Under the pieces are notes generated by a model, which was not told the DNA's origin, searched no databases, and was given only the letters and a program-made list of their open reading frames with translations. A stretch of DNA of 64,000 bases. Origin: Notospermus geniculatus. Its lineage: Eukaryota; Nemertea; Pilidiophora; Heteronemertea; Lineidae. Positions 32,986 through 45,861 of this stretch are shown piece by piece. The stretch lies in contig NMRB01001517.1 of the NCBI GenBank assembly GCA_002633025.1, forward strand, positions 112,258 to 176,257, written 5' to 3'. Position 1 is the stretch's first letter. Each line of letters starts with the position of its first letter. Made by a program: the position numbers and the translations under genes.

Positions 32986-34611
32986 TCTCTATTCCTGATT
33001 CTAATTGCTTACCTGGAGAGCCTTGTTGACATCTCATGAGCTAAACCCAGGCACGAAATGCCTCTGTTACAGCTCACCATCCAACCATATGTCCCCCACA
33101 CCATGGCTGTCCATTTCAGCTCCCCACAGCAACAACAACGCAGCTAACAGTAATTGGCAATCACACAAGCCATGACCATGTCGCGCACAGACATCAAATA
33201 GTCGTAACAATGTCAGATGACTACTGACCATTGTACGGCTACTGGGGACCTATGGTAAATACTTCCTGTCCAAGGCTATCAAGGAAATAATAGACCCAAA
33301 TACAGTGTACTCTACCCATGACTCGACCATGTCAATATGGCCAACATCAATCTGATGACGATCATTTTCTCATTGACATCGCAGGATCCCCAAAACATTT
33401 CCCAATGGTAATGTAATAGTACATGCTACACCGTAGGGAACTTGAGAGTTAGTTTTGATTGCAAAGAACCAAAACTTATTGAACCGGATGGCAACAACTC
33501 CAAGAGAACAACCTTGCTAAAGTACACACGCCACCTCCGCTTGTCTCAGCAAGCACATTTTGAAGTCCATATGGAACTGAAGACTCAGGAAGGCAAAAAA
33601 TAAAGGCTGAAGCTGTCAATGGTGAGGCTTGAAAGGAAAATATCCTCCACCATCCTGCCCCCTGAGGCACTGCAGGTCCTCGCAGAGCTATCCTATAACA
33701 TTCTTCACCCTCTTCAACAATGGGATCAATCAACCAAGCAAATAGTCAGAGAAAAAGATGAGATTCACTGCACAAAAAATACCTTGATGTGACCACGTCT
33801 ATCAACTCTCGGAAAAAATTAAGCCGAAGGTAGCAATATCCAGGCCAATAAACGATCTTATGCCATCAGTCTCCGCAGCAGTAGGCAGCAACAGGACAAT
33901 CAGATCAACAGAACGTTCAGGAATATCACAGGGTGGATCAGAACGTTTTTATTCTATCAGGACCACTCAATCATTTGATTAACAAAGGGTATCATGAACG
34001 CGGATCCAACTTTTCCCTTAGAGTTTACATATAAATCCCCAACATATTACTACGTAATGAACTTCTTAATGTTTGTAACGAATGGTGTTGTTCAGGATGT
34101 GAACGAAAACTAGATGATGCTGAACCCATAAATATCTCGAAATTGAATGGAAAACTACTTTAAAATTCAAGGTGCTCAAAAGTGAAATTATCCACCAAAG
34201 GAAATCTATCACCATGCATCCCACGAAGAACGGCTCAACTGAGGTCCAAATGGACGCATTATTTCCGGAGCTGCCCGCTTCAAATGATTTATGCGGAAAT
34301 GAGAGTATTTTTAGTTCATCTCCTTCTTTCACAGGACAAAGGATTAGAAATGATATGCACAATTTGCGGCCGATCCCAAACTTTAGTCCGCCATGATTGC
34401 TTTCTCTGATGTCCAAAAAGAAGTCATATCGAAGATGAAGTTGACCACCAGAGAATGATGGAGAATCTTTTGATGGTTTGTGAAAAAATATTGAACAACT
34501 CGATGCCATTGTTACATATCAGAGTTATTACTGGCAGCAGACAATGATTTACTGAACCAGCAGCACAGATAGGGCATATCTGATGCACTTTTACAGCACA
34601 CACTGGGAGCA
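32966..34611. repeat. 1.65 kb direct duplication, copy 1
   Basis: Repeated at 34871-36515 with an offset of 1905 bp at the start and 1904 at the end, with about 1% visible differences. A single N follows directly at 34612. Open frames inside (for example 33476-33733, minus) show no known domain. A longer frame in copy 1 (34066-34509, minus) is frameshifted in copy 2, which argues against coding. Confidence 0.94.
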
Positions 34612-34612
34612 N

Positions 34613-34885
34613 TATTTTAGGTTCTGACTGCTTATCAGCAGAACCTGGCATCTATATTCAAGGTTCTGACTGATCTGCAGAACCTGGCATCTATATTCTA
34701 GGTTCTGACTGCTTATCAGCAGAACCTGGCATTCTAGGTTCTGACTGCTTATCTGCAGAACCTGGCATCTATGTTCTGACTGCTTATCAGCAGAACCTGG
34801 CATTTATATTCTGGATTCTGACTGCTTATCAGCAAAACCTGGCATCTACATGTACATTATAAGTTCTGACTGCCTATCAGCACAG
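34613..34885. repeat. Minisatellite, about 42-bp unit, second array
   Basis: Six to seven copies of the unit seen at 32491-32985. It begins immediately after the single N and leads into copy 2 of the 1.65 kb block. Confidence 0.94.
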
Positions 34886-36515
34886 TCTAATCTCTATTCC
34901 TGATTCTAATTGCTTACCTGGAAAGCCTTGTTGACATCTCATGAGCTAAACCCAGGCACAAAATGCCTCTGTTACAGCTCACCATCCAACCATATGTCCC
35001 CACACCATGGCTGTCCATTTCAGCTCCCCACAGCAACAACAACGCAGCTAACAGTAATTGGCAATCACACAAGCCATGACCATGTCGCGCATGGACATCA
35101 AATAGTCGTAACAATGTCAGATGACTACTGACCATTGTACGGCTACTGGGGACCTATGGTAAATACTTCCTGTCCAAGGCTATCAAGGAAATAAATAGAC
35201 CCAAATACAGTGTACTCTACCCATGATTCGACCATGTCGATATGGCCAACATCAATCTGATGACGATCATTTTCTCATTGACATCGCTGGATCCCCAAAA
35301 CATTTCCCAATGGTAATGTAATAGTACATGTTACACCGTAGGGAACTTGAGGGTTAGTTTTGATTGCAAAGAACCAAAACTTATCGAACCGGATGGCAAG
35401 AACTCCAAGAGAACAACCTCGCTAAAGTACACAAGCCACCTCCGCTTGTCTCAGCAAGCACATTTTGAAGTCCATATGGAACTGAAGACTCAGGAAGGCA
35501 AAAAATAAAGGCTGAAGCTGTCAATGGTGAGGCTTGAAAGGAAAATATCCTCCACCATCCTGCCCCCTGAGGCACTGCAGGTCCTCGCAAAGCTATCCTA
35601 TAACATTCTTCACCCTCTTCAACAATGGGATCAATCAACCAAGCAAATAGTCAGAGAAAAAGATGAGATTCACTGCACAAAAAATACCTTGATGTGACCA
35701 CGTCTATCAACTCTCGGAAAAAATTAAGCCGAAGGTAGCAATATCCAGGCCAATAAACGATCTTATGCCATCAGTCTCCGCAGCAGTAGGCAGCAACAGG
35801 ACAATCAGATCAACAGAACGTTCAGGAATATCACAGGGTGGATCAGAACGTTTTTATTCTATCAGGACCACTCAATCATTTGATTAACAAAGGGTATCAT
35901 GAACGCGGATCCAACTTTTCCCTTAGAGTTTACATATAAATCCCCAACATATTACTACGTAATGAACTTCTTAATGTTTGTAACGAATGGTGTTGTTCAG
36001 GATGTGAACGAAAACTAGATGATGCTGAACCCATAAATATCTCAAAATTGAATGGAAAACTACTTTAAAATTCAAGGTGCTCAAAAGTGAAATTATCCAC
36101 CAAAGGAAATCTATCACCATGCATCCCACGAAGAACGGCTCAACTGAGGTCCAAATGGACGCATTATTTCCGGAGCTGCCCGCTTCAAATGATTTATGCG
36201 GAAATGAGAGTATTTTTAGTCATCTCCTTCTTTCACAGGACAAAGGATTAGAAATGATATGCACAATTTGCGGCCGATCCCAAACTTTAGTCCGCCATGA
36301 TTGCTTTCTCTGATGTCCAAAAAGAAGTCATATCGAAGATGAAGTTGACCACCAGAGAATGATGGAGAATCTTTTGATGGTTTGTGAAAAAATATTGAAC
36401 AACTCGATGCCATTGTTACATATCAGAGTTATTACTGGCAGCAGACAATGATTTACTGAACCAGCAGCACAGATAGGGCATATCTGATGCACTTTTACAG
36501 CACACACTGGGAGCA
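34871..36515. repeat. 1.65 kb direct duplication, copy 2
   Basis: Near-identical to 32966-34611. Differences seen include single-base changes (for example CGCACAG to CGCATGG), a one-base insertion in AATAAATAGA and a one-base deletion near 36220. The level of change is what one would expect between alleles of a polymorphic marine animal. Confidence 0.94.
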
Positions 36516-36529
36516 CTGCCCTATCCTCG

Positions 36530-36725
36530 CTCCATACTTAGGAGATGTTAGCATATGCTCCATCATTGCTCCATGTTCAATCGCTGATACTGCGTGTTCC
36601 ATTACTGCTCCATATTTATGAGTTGACACTGATATATGGCTCCATTACTGCTCCATATTCAGGAGCTGAACATAAGCATAACATGCTCTATCACTGCTCT
36701 ATCCCTGCATCCCCCTGTCCTGACA
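36530..36725. repeat. Degenerate GCTCCAT minisatellite
   Basis: About four imperfect 50-bp units around CTCCATTACTGCTCCATATT, becoming CTCTATCACTGCTCTATC at the right end. Confidence 0.75.
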
Positions 36726-38580
36726 CCAGTCAAGGTTCTAAAGGGTGAACTCAATCACAGGTTTCATGTCTTAAAAGTCAAATAAAAACTCACACTTTTC
36801 TGACTTCCAAACCAAAATACGAGAGCCGATGACAAACACTTTCTCATAGAGTAGGAAGACACAAAAAACAACTTTGTGAAAAAACTTCCTGAAAGCTGAA
36901 TCCTTAAAAGTTGCAAAATGCCATTCAAAGATCTGTAATGATTAGCTCAAAAGGTACACCGATACTCTGTGGAGGATGGCGCCGAGACTGAATGAGGGGG
37001 TATGATGGAGTGTAGACCAGTGTGGGAGATACTGGGGTCTAGAAGTCATCGATGGTAATGTAATGAATGTAGACATGGGGAAGCCATGACTGCAATATCC
37101 TTCAACAGATGCAAGCAAATAATCGACCAATAATGAACGACAGTCAACTCATCTGTGAAAATCATCCAATTACCCAGATTCACATGTCCAACAGGCTAAA
37201 TTTGACTGATGGCCGATCGCGAGCCACCGATGCATGAAATGCTATGGCAATATTGCCTTCTCATGTGACCTCACGTTAAATAGAAATCAGCGGGCAAAGA
37301 TGGCAAGGAATCTCATCAAATGGCGACAGGATTATGGGTAATGTTGGAATAAGTGGCGTCCGTGTGGTCAACAGGTGGAAGAAGGAGATGATTTATGACC
37401 TAACTTCTTAACAACAAGGCCCAGAATTTTCCATTTTGTCCCCTGATTGTCAATTTTGCCCTGTACAAGATCATGCCAACCTTCCAATAACGTTTTTTTA
37501 GCATCTGTCATGAAAAGCTGATGACATGTTGCCAACAATATTGCGATCGCTGGAATTCTATCACGGCTAAAGAAACCTTCCCGACGCACCAGCTGAAGAA
37601 AGTGACAGCTTAGCCAGAGGTCTGACTGCATGAAATGAGAATGCACAAAAGAGAAAATGTTCCCAGAATAAATGCCACAGTAGCCCACAGGGCACAACAA
37701 AGACGTTTTTCCCAGACTAATTAATGAGATTCTTTCATCCTCAGCTGTGGCGACCTTAAAAATACTTGTATAGGGCAGAGTTCACAAACGACGCAAGGCA
37801 ACCTAACCCACACGCTGCGGACCCATCTTATCAACTAATAGTACAAACCCGTCAGGCAGCGATGGAATTTTTACGCACCTAATAACTCCAGGGATGAAGT
37901 TTTGCAATTAGTGTGTCATTTTTTCTCCGTAGAAATTGTTTGCCTTGCGCATTAATCAGTGGCAATCGCGAGTAATCTTCACTTCTTGACGAGCTTTCGC
38001 GGTGGATTCATCAGGGCTGGTTTGCCATACGTTCAGTAAATAAGTCAGCCAAGGCAATGAGTTCCGTAATTCGGGTAATCTTCGTACTTACGGTACGATA
38101 GAAATGGTACAATCAGGGGGAGCATTTGGTGCCACGCTAACTTGACCAAAATCCATCATACCAACTGAGAAACTGTGCACTTTTCACATATAAAGATCAC
38201 GTCTTCTGACTCTGGTGTGGACTTCACATCGATTTCATGAATGGTTGAACAACATTTTCCATACACAGACATACACACATCAACAGGATTTCCTCCAACT
38301 CAAAGAAAAACTAACTTACAAGTCATAAGCTTTGAAAGGTCAATTTTCGTGGAGGCCCAACAGAATTACAGGTAACTCTAAGAAGTCTTTCGTGAATGAG
38401 ACAGAAAGTGCTGCGAGGATTTCTCTCAGATGATAAATTGGGGCCATTAGGGTGCGAACTCGGAATCAAGAAAACTCGTAAATGATTCACAGGTCTTGAG
38501 AGATCTTCTTATCTGCCGAAGCCACGCCTGGCAATCATCCGCGGCTCCCTTTCAGGACCAACGCTTTCTTGATGGAACAA
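36726..38580. other. Unassigned stretch
   Basis: Mostly single-copy-looking DNA. The minus frame at 37368-37700 (110 codons) has no recognisable features. Nothing else supported. Confidence 0.5.
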
Positions 38581-38589
38581 GGCCTTTGT

Positions 38590-38890
38590 GTTTCAACGTA
38601 GCAATTCCCTTCTGCACAAGAAGGCTGTCGAAGGCAGTGTCTTGAGGGGGAGGAGAAATTTGGGTCTACATGACAGTGCGGCTCCCTTTCAGGTCAAATT
38701 CTTTCTTGATAGAACACAAGGTAGCAATTCCCATCTGTACAAGAAGGCTGTCAAAGGCAGTGCCATGAGGGGGAGAAGAACGTACACCTCCCTTTTAGGT
38801 TCTTGATGGTGCATTTCACAGCAGTAATTCGTATCTGCAGGAGGTGTCAAAGATGCTGATGTGAGGGGGAGGGGAAATTTGGGGCCACAT
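38590..38890. repeat. Degenerate tandem repeat, about 110-bp unit, 3 copies
   Basis: AGCAATTCCCTTCTGCACAA, AGCAATTCCCATCTGTACAA and AGTAATTCGTATCTGCAGG each lead to GAGGGGGAGGA/G about 50 bp later. The third unit is also the start of the 2.7 kb duplication. Confidence 0.85.
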
Positions 38891-39145
38891 GAGAGTGCCC
38901 TTACCAGCTGGTGTGCCAACTCGGCCAACATCTGAGGAGACTAGATGACCGAGCCACAGCCAACACCTCTGGTGACCAGTCAAAAGAAATTCTGGCCAGA
39001 ATCAACAACCCTGAAGACACAGCTGCAGGGAACGGCGGAGAATCTCCAGCAGACGGCAAGTTTTGGCGAACAACAAGATTTACGTGTTGGAATCAGGTAT
39101 TATGCAGGTCTTCCTTTTACGGATCGAATTAATAGACTCTATCAC

Positions 39146-39354
39146 TCCAAAAGAGCGCAGCACCTGACGGGACAGCGTCATGACGTCCCACACGTCATTT
39201 CTGAACGCATGACGTGACTCGAAAAAAAATCCGGTTGTTTCAGCGATCATGACGTCGTGAAACAATCTGATTTTTTTTCGTCTCGCCTCAAAACATCATG
39301 AATGACGTGCGGGACGTCTTGGACGCTGTCCCGTCAGGTGCTGCACTCTTTTAG
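39146..39354. mobile_element. Long palindromic MITE, present in copy 1 only
   Basis: Arms CCAAAAGAGCGCAGCACCTG and the reverse complement of CAGGTGCTGCACTCTTTTAG match; pairing continues through GACGGGACAGCGTC, ACGTCCC and CGAAAAAAAATC to the centre, so nearly the entire 209 bp folds into one hairpin. Copy 2 lacks it and reads GAATTAATTCAGAGTGG at the equivalent place (41876-41892). Flanking bases are slightly rearranged, so the target duplication is uncertain (AT or TA likely). Confidence 0.9.
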
Positions 39355-40093
39355 AGGAATATCCTGTATTCAAAGTGGCAGCCGACATGCACCCATCATC
39401 CAGCCACATTTTTCTACCACAATGAGTCCCATGCATCTTCAATCAGACTCCCCCCAAATGAACCCACTTGAACGTCCAGCCACCATTCAGGCACGTATAG
39501 ATTACAGAAAGAGAGTCAATACCATTGCCAAACCAACACAATATGATTGACCCCAATCATATTAAGTCAAATTCGGCAAATATTTGACATGTCTGAGCGG
39601 ACAGAATATCTGTTATGGTGAATTTCTGACGATTTGTGATGAAGTCAAAGATATCTTATTTACAAGAGAGCAAATAGCCTTGATTATTTTGCAAAGGCTG
39701 TATTTGAGTAAGGTTGCTGCGGGTCTATATCTTTCAAATGCAAATTCCCCCAGTTCTGCCTCACAGTGAGCAGGCCATGGCAGCTTGGAATATGAATTCA
39801 AAACGCAAGACTACATCAGTATTCATATGAGAAGAATCCACAACAAAGTGGTTAAGACAGTCACCTTTTTTTCACCCACAGCAAGACAAATATTCTCTAG
39901 TCAAGAATTCAGTCTGCAAGAATTTTCCCAAAGCGATGACCAGCAAAGAACATTTGAACTTTCAGTCGACCAACACCAGATAAGAAGTCCAGGCACCATT
40001 TTTTCAAGTTGAACATCTTTTGGATAAGAATGCAAATCCTCAGCCTGCCTCATGATACCACAAAGCTTTGGTCTCCTGATGGCTATTTGACTT

Positions 40094-40288
40094 ATGCATA
40101 GGCTCCTCATTCTATTTCTATTTATCTTCGTGAAATATGAGGGATTTTGTGACAGGAATCTGAATTCAATCGCGGAGTCGTCTGGCATATTCCAGAACAA
40201 CGGAAAGCCCGGAAAAAATGCAACTTGTAGATTTAACCCAACTGATCTTTCACAATGTTGTTATGCCAAGAGTGAAGCCAGTTTTTGA
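40094..40288 (+). CDS. Possible small secreted peptide (64 codons), copy 1
   Basis: Opens with MHRLLILFLFIFVKYEGFC, which has the form of a signal peptide, followed by a 45-residue tail with cysteines in ATCRF and SQCCYAK. The second duplicate (42606-42800) keeps the frame intact with two synonymous changes and one replacement. Against a real gene: no recognised homology, no evident promoter, and a 64-codon frame arises often by chance. I do not recognise it. Confidence 0.15.
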   Translation: MHRLLILFLFIFVKYEGFCDRNLNSIAESSGIFQNNGKPGKNATCRFNPTDLSQCCYAKSEASF

Positions 40289-41497
40289 TGTCCCGTTTGT
40301 CAAAAGCACTAGGGTCGCTGGATTTGATCCCGCCAGCAACAAGGGGCCGGTGATAAGAGCCAAACCAGTGCAACAGATGCCCAACTTCACATTCAGAGTT
40401 GGGCCTCTCATTCATTGTGACACCACCAGCAACACATGGCGGCACAATCCAAGCTACATCACGTCCAATCAGACAGAGACAGACTCCTTGGGCGAGTGAT
40501 TATCTCGAAGAAACAGGCGTAAATTTCATTGGGACAAATGCTAGGTACCCATCGCCTGAGCGGTCTTTTGCAAAAGATCTGATAAGCAAATCACAAATTT
40601 GTGAATCAGCATAATGAATTGGAAATTACTTCTAATATCGCCATGGTAATCTAATGACCACATGGAATAATTGAAAATTAGGGACTGAGGAGGCATTTTG
40701 TGTGATATTCCAAAGACAATATTTTGTGACTTAGCACACCTTTCTTATCTTATGACATTACTCTCCTGTTGTGATCAGGACGGCGGGAAAGAATGGGAAA
40801 CGACAGCAGCATCTGTTACCCGGACAGATCTCACTGGCAGAAGAATTGAAGAACCGTCTGCTCCCAAATTGTGAAGGCCTGAAATTTGCTCATTTGATGA
40901 CGCCATTCAGCAACGTTTATCATGTTACTGATGATTTGTAGGTGACTGAAAGTGGTCGTCATGCAACATCCAACATGGCTGACAGTTGGTCCTTCACTGA
41001 TCACAGATGATGGAGTTTGGGGAGGGGGCGGAAAAAGTTTAGTACCTCACAAAAGTAGGGCCAACAAGTCATAAATCTTCTTTTTTTTTAAACACAAATC
41101 AGGCATCTTTCAGGAGTCGGAACAGCTCCAAGCCAACAAATTCTAATTCTTTCTCCCCTCATCACCTCTCGACTTTGTGAATTCAAAAGTCGAAGATTCG
41201 CACCATGACACGTCATCTTTGCAAGAAATTTGGGATAAACACGGCTTTTTTGATTTCAGGGCTTGATGAAATGTTGATCTTCTCACTAGAGTAACAATCA
41301 AATCAACTAACTCACCAATTGATTCAGCTCTCAATCCGTTCGCTTCGGTGCAAACACCACAAATCTTAAACTCAAAATAGAAACACAAAATTGGGTTCAC
41401 GGGGCAATCAGTTTCCAATTAGCCAGAGTCAACCCGTTATTAGGGAGAATTTTATCAAATTCTCTCCTGAACCAACCTAATCAAAAGTTCAGGGGAA

Positions 41498-44010
41498 TAC
41501 ACCTCCCTTTTTGTCCTTCACTTTCTTGATGGAAGTCGAACCTTAGTGCGTTTCACAGCAGTAATTCGTACCTGCAGGAGGTGTCAAAGATGCTGATGTG
41601 AGGGGGAGGGAAAATTTTGGGCCACATGAGAGTGCCCTCACCAGCTGGTGTGCCAACTCGGCCAACATCTGAGGAGACTAGGACACTGAGCCCCAGCCAA
41701 CTGGCATGCCAACACCTCTGGTGACCAGTCAACAGAAATTCAGGCCAGAATCAACAACCCTGAAGACACTGCTGCAGGGAACGGCGGAGAATCTCCAGCA
41801 GACGGCAAGTTTTGGCGAACAACAAGATTTACGTGTTGGAATCAGGTATTATGCAGGTCTTCCTTTTACGGATCGAATTAATTCAGAGTGGCAGCCGACA
41901 TGCACCCATCATTCAGCCACATTTTTCTACGAATGAGTCCCATACATCTTCAATCAGACTCCCTCCAAATGAACCCACTTGAACGTCCAGCCACCATTCA
42001 GGCACGTATAGATTACAGAAAGAGAGTCAATACCATTGCCAAACCAACACAATCTGATTGACCCCAATCATATTAAGCAAAATTCGGCAAATATTTGACA
42101 TGTCTGAGCAGACAGAATATCTGTTGTGATGAATTTCTGACGATTTGTGATGAAGTCAAAGATATCTTATTTACAAGAGAGCAAATAGCCTTGATTATTT
42201 TGCAAAGGCTGTATTTGGTTAAGGTTGATGCGGGTCTATATATCTTTCAAATGCAAATTCCCCCAGTTCTGCCTCACAGTGAGCAGGCCACGGCGGCTTG
42301 GAATGTGAATTCAAAACGCATGACTACATCAGTATTCATATGAGAAGAATCCATAACAAAGTGGTTAAGACAGTCGCCTTTTTTCACCAACAGCAAGACA
42401 AATATTCTCTAGTCAAGAATTCAGTCTGCAAGAATTTTCCCAAAGCGATGACCAGCAAAGAACATTTGAACTTTCAGTCGACCAACACCAGATAAGAAGT
42501 CCAGGCACCATTTTTTCAAGTTGAACATCTTTTGGATAAGAATGCAAATCCTCAGCCTGCCTCATGATACCACAAAGCTTTGGTCTCCTGATGGCTATTT
42601 GACTTATGCATAGGCTCCTCATTCTATTTCTATTTATCTTCGTGAAATATGAGGGATTTTGTGACAGGAATCTGAATTCAATCGCGGAGTCGTCTGGCAT
42701 ATTCCAGAACAACGGAAAGCCAGGAAAAAACGCAACTTGTAGATTTAACCCAGCTGATCTTTCACAATGTTGTTATGCCAAGAGTGAAGCCAGTTTTTGA
42801 TGTCTCATTTGTCAAAGCACTAGGGTCGCTGGATTTGATCCTGCCAGCAACAGGGGGCCAGTGATAAGAGCCAAACCAGTGCAACGGATGCCCAACTTCA
42901 CATTCAGAGTTGGGCCTCTCATTCGTTGTGACACCACCAGCAACACATGGCGGCACAATCCGAGCTATATCACGTCCAATCAGACAGAGACAGACTCCTT
43001 GGGCGAGTGATTATCTCGAAGAAACAGGCGTAAATTTCATTGGGACAAATGCTAGGTACCCATCGCCTGAGCGGTCTTTTGCAAAAGATCTGATAAGCAA
43101 ATCACAAATTTGTGAATCAGCATAATGAATTGGAAATTACTTCTAATACCGCCATGGTAATCTAATGACCACATGGAATAATTGAAAATTAGGGACTGAG
43201 GAGGCATTTTGTGTGATATTCCAAAGACAATATTCTTGTGACTTAGCACACCTTTCTTATCTTATGACATTACTCTCCTGTTTTGATCAGGACAGAGGGA
43301 AAGAATGGGAAACGACAGCAGCATCTGTTACCCTGACAGATCTCACTGGCAGAAGAATTGAAGAACCGTCTGCTCCCCAAATTGTGAAGGCCTGAAATTT
43401 GCTCATTTGATGACGCCATTCAGCAACGTTCATCATGTTACTGATGATTTGTAGGTGACTGAAAGTGGTTGTCATGCAACATCCAACATGGCTGACAGTT
43501 GGTCCTTCACTGATCACAGATGATGGAGTTTGGGGGAGGGGGTGGAAAAAGTTTAGTACCTCACAAAAGTAGGGCCAACAAGTCATAAATCTTCTTTTTT
43601 TTTTACACAAATCAGGCATCTTTCAGGAATCGGAACAGCTCCAAGCCAACTAATTCGAATTCTCTTTCACCTCATCACCTCATGACTTTGTGAACTCAAA
43701 AGTCGAAGATTCGCACCACGACACGTCATCTTTGCAAGAAATTTGGGATAAACACGGCTTTTTTGATTTCAGGGCTTGATGAAATGTTGATCTTCTGACT
43801 AGAGTAACAATCAAATCAACTAACTCACCAATTGATTCAGCTCTCAATCCGTTCGCTTCGGTACAAACACCACAAATCTTAAACTCAAAATAGAAACACA
43901 AAATTGGGTTCACGGGCCAATCAGTTTCCAATTAGCCAGAGTCAACCCGTTATTAGGGAGAATTTTATCAAATTCTCTCCTGAACCAACCTAATCAAAAG
44001 TTCAGGGGAA
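41498..44010. repeat. 2.5 kb tandem duplication, copy 2
   Basis: Second unit, without the palindromic insertion. The duplicated small frame is at 42606-42800. To the right the sequence passes into unique DNA at ACTCTAAACTAG. Confidence 0.94.
42606..42800 (+). CDS. Possible small secreted peptide (64 codons), copy 2
   Basis: Duplicate of the frame at 40094-40288, with one replacement in the tail (NPTDL to NPADL). The same caveats apply; it may be chance. Confidence 0.15.
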   Translation: MHRLLILFLFIFVKYEGFCDRNLNSIAESSGIFQNNGKPGKNATCRFNPADLSQCCYAKSEASF

Positions 44011-44964
44011 ACTCTAAACTAGATCTGAAGGACGTGTAATCCTCTTCCATTTAAATACAAAGCTAATTCTTCAATTTCTTAGTCGGATTTCGCCTGGTAC
44101 ATCGATAGACTGGTTGGAAAAGAACTCCAGGTTGAGGAGGCCGTGCGTTGATCACAGGTGAAGTCACGGTCGTCAGGCACGTGTGAAGCAGCTCTCGCAC
44201 TCATTAATCAGCCCTGAATGAAATGGTGATCCACTCTTAGCGTATTTACGCAAAAACCATTATCAAACTGAAGCTCCTAAACCGTCATGTTTCGTGAAGT
44301 AATTCCAACTCCTTGACGTAAAATCCAACTTCAAGACACCATCCAAGTTCATTTCACCCGTTCGGTTCTCCACATACGATGCCAAGTACGGATGTTACAC
44401 CAGCTCACGCAAATTTGCGATGAAACCGAAATTCAACGAGGATTTTTTACTACGGACGCGCGTTGCCGTTTAATGACCTATTTCATTTGACGGCACAAAT
44501 CTTGTCACAAACTGACAAGACAAGCAGTTCAGGATGTAAGCAAATGGATGAGAACAATGGCAATGAAGTCATTATCCAAATGGAATGGACAAAACCTCGC
44601 CATCGTTTAGTCATCATCAAACCAATTGACACCGCATTAAGATGGGTTTTCGGATGAAAAAATGACGGGGAACAACTGCTTGGCTTGGATGGCCGGAGAT
44701 ACGCTGACAGGGTGATGACTCGGTCACTGAGAAACTAACGACGCCCCGTCCAGGGCCTCGGGCTGTCATGATGCCTGCAGAAACCAGCCAGTATCTAGTC
44801 CATATCTGGTGTCATTTGGCTGGCAGACAAAACAATACCACTCTGAACATCAAACGGAGCTGTACAACATTGACAGACAGGCATACATTGAAAATCTTCA
44901 ATAAAAGCCATCGGGACCTTGTTTCTTCTTAATCAACACAAATAACGGAAGCCATATTTCCATC
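44011..44964. other. Unassigned stretch
   Basis: No recognisable coding or repeat feature. Confidence 0.5.
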
Positions 44965-45264
44965 ACAGTGGCAAAAAAAATGCAGGAAGTGTCTCCCAGC
45001 TGCCCCCATGAGGCAGATAAAGCGTGGATGTTTGAACAATGACAACATTCTGACATTATGCTCGAAACACAGAGAACATAAGTCAATGGTAAAATCATGG
45101 TTTTTTTTTATGTTTCTGTATCAGGGGGTGGAGGGAGGATGGAACTCTCCACCAAGGAACAAAGGATACTATTAATTAACTATATTGTGATATTTACGAT
45201 GGCTTGGGGTGATAACGTACAGCACCTGCCACGGAAGGGAACCCACTGAATCCTTCATTACATA
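44965..45264. repeat. Block A, first copy (left flank of a transposon)
   Basis: From ACAGTGGCAAAAAAAATGCA to CATTACATA. It recurs at 45862-46161. Here it is followed by GGGGAGACGGGG, the end of a transposon; in the second copy it runs straight into block B. Confidence 0.93.
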
Positions 45265-45861
45265 GGGGAGACGGGGCTGGTTGTAACACTTTTTCTTTTG
45301 AGGTCGATTACTTCCTAATTACAAGAGGTATTTATAACCTGCTTGGTCTTTTGAATATTTGATATCAATGGTCACTTGTGCACTAAACAAAGTTTAGCCA
45401 TCTCTATCCATCTCTCTGAAAAATGGGTCCAAAGTCGAGTGGTACCACCTGCCCCGTCAAAAAATTTCGGGGTTGGTTGTAACACATCTCATAAAGTGAG
45501 CATGGCAAATTTCCCTTTACTTCTTCATGTGTTTTTTAAAACGACACGGGTATTTGTCTCCTAAATAAACTTCTAAACACAGCAAATCCATTCTTCTTAC
45601 AAAAAAATAATCGAATGAACAGTCTATAGGATGAGGGGTGAGGATTGATGAAAACCTTAATTTTGCCTATCTCCAAGTGGTGAGGTAAGCAATTTGTTTT
45701 TTGCCATTTTATCAAAACCTGAAAAAGTGAGATAGGCAAATATCTCAGCAGGGTGACGATGTTACCAGGTTTGTTACAACCAACCCCACCTATAGTTCAG
45801 GTCAAATGTGGGCTGCAATACCAAAGCATGTGGAAGTGGGCCTTATCACTCTGGACCAGTT
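45265..45861. mobile_element. TA-flanked transposon, left part
   Basis: Begins GGGGAGACGGGGCTGGTTGTAACA immediately after TA. It contains an internal perfect 15-bp inverted pair, GGGGTTGGTTGTAAC (45469-45483) and GTTACAACCAACCCC (45773-45787). There is no transposase frame, so it is non-autonomous or incomplete. It breaks off at 45861 where a second copy of block A begins. Confidence 0.85.

Larger units (their letters stand above)
38785..41497. repeat. 2.5-2.7 kb tandem duplication, copy 1
   Basis: Runs head to tail into copy 2 (41498-44010), from TACACCTCCCTTTT to GTTCAGGGGAA. The offset is 2737 bp at the start and 2513 bp at the end. Almost the whole difference is the palindromic insertion at 39146-39354 and its flanks, present only in this copy. 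Elsewhere the copies differ by about 1-2%. Confidence 0.94.

Noticed and set aside
33476-33733. 85-codon minus frame kept in both 1.65-kb copies (33476 and 35381)
   Set aside because: The copies are about 99% identical, so an open frame in both is no evidence of selection; no family recognised.
34066-34509. 147-codon minus frame in the 1.65-kb duplication
   Set aside because: The duplicate is broken by a one-base shift and no domain is visible.
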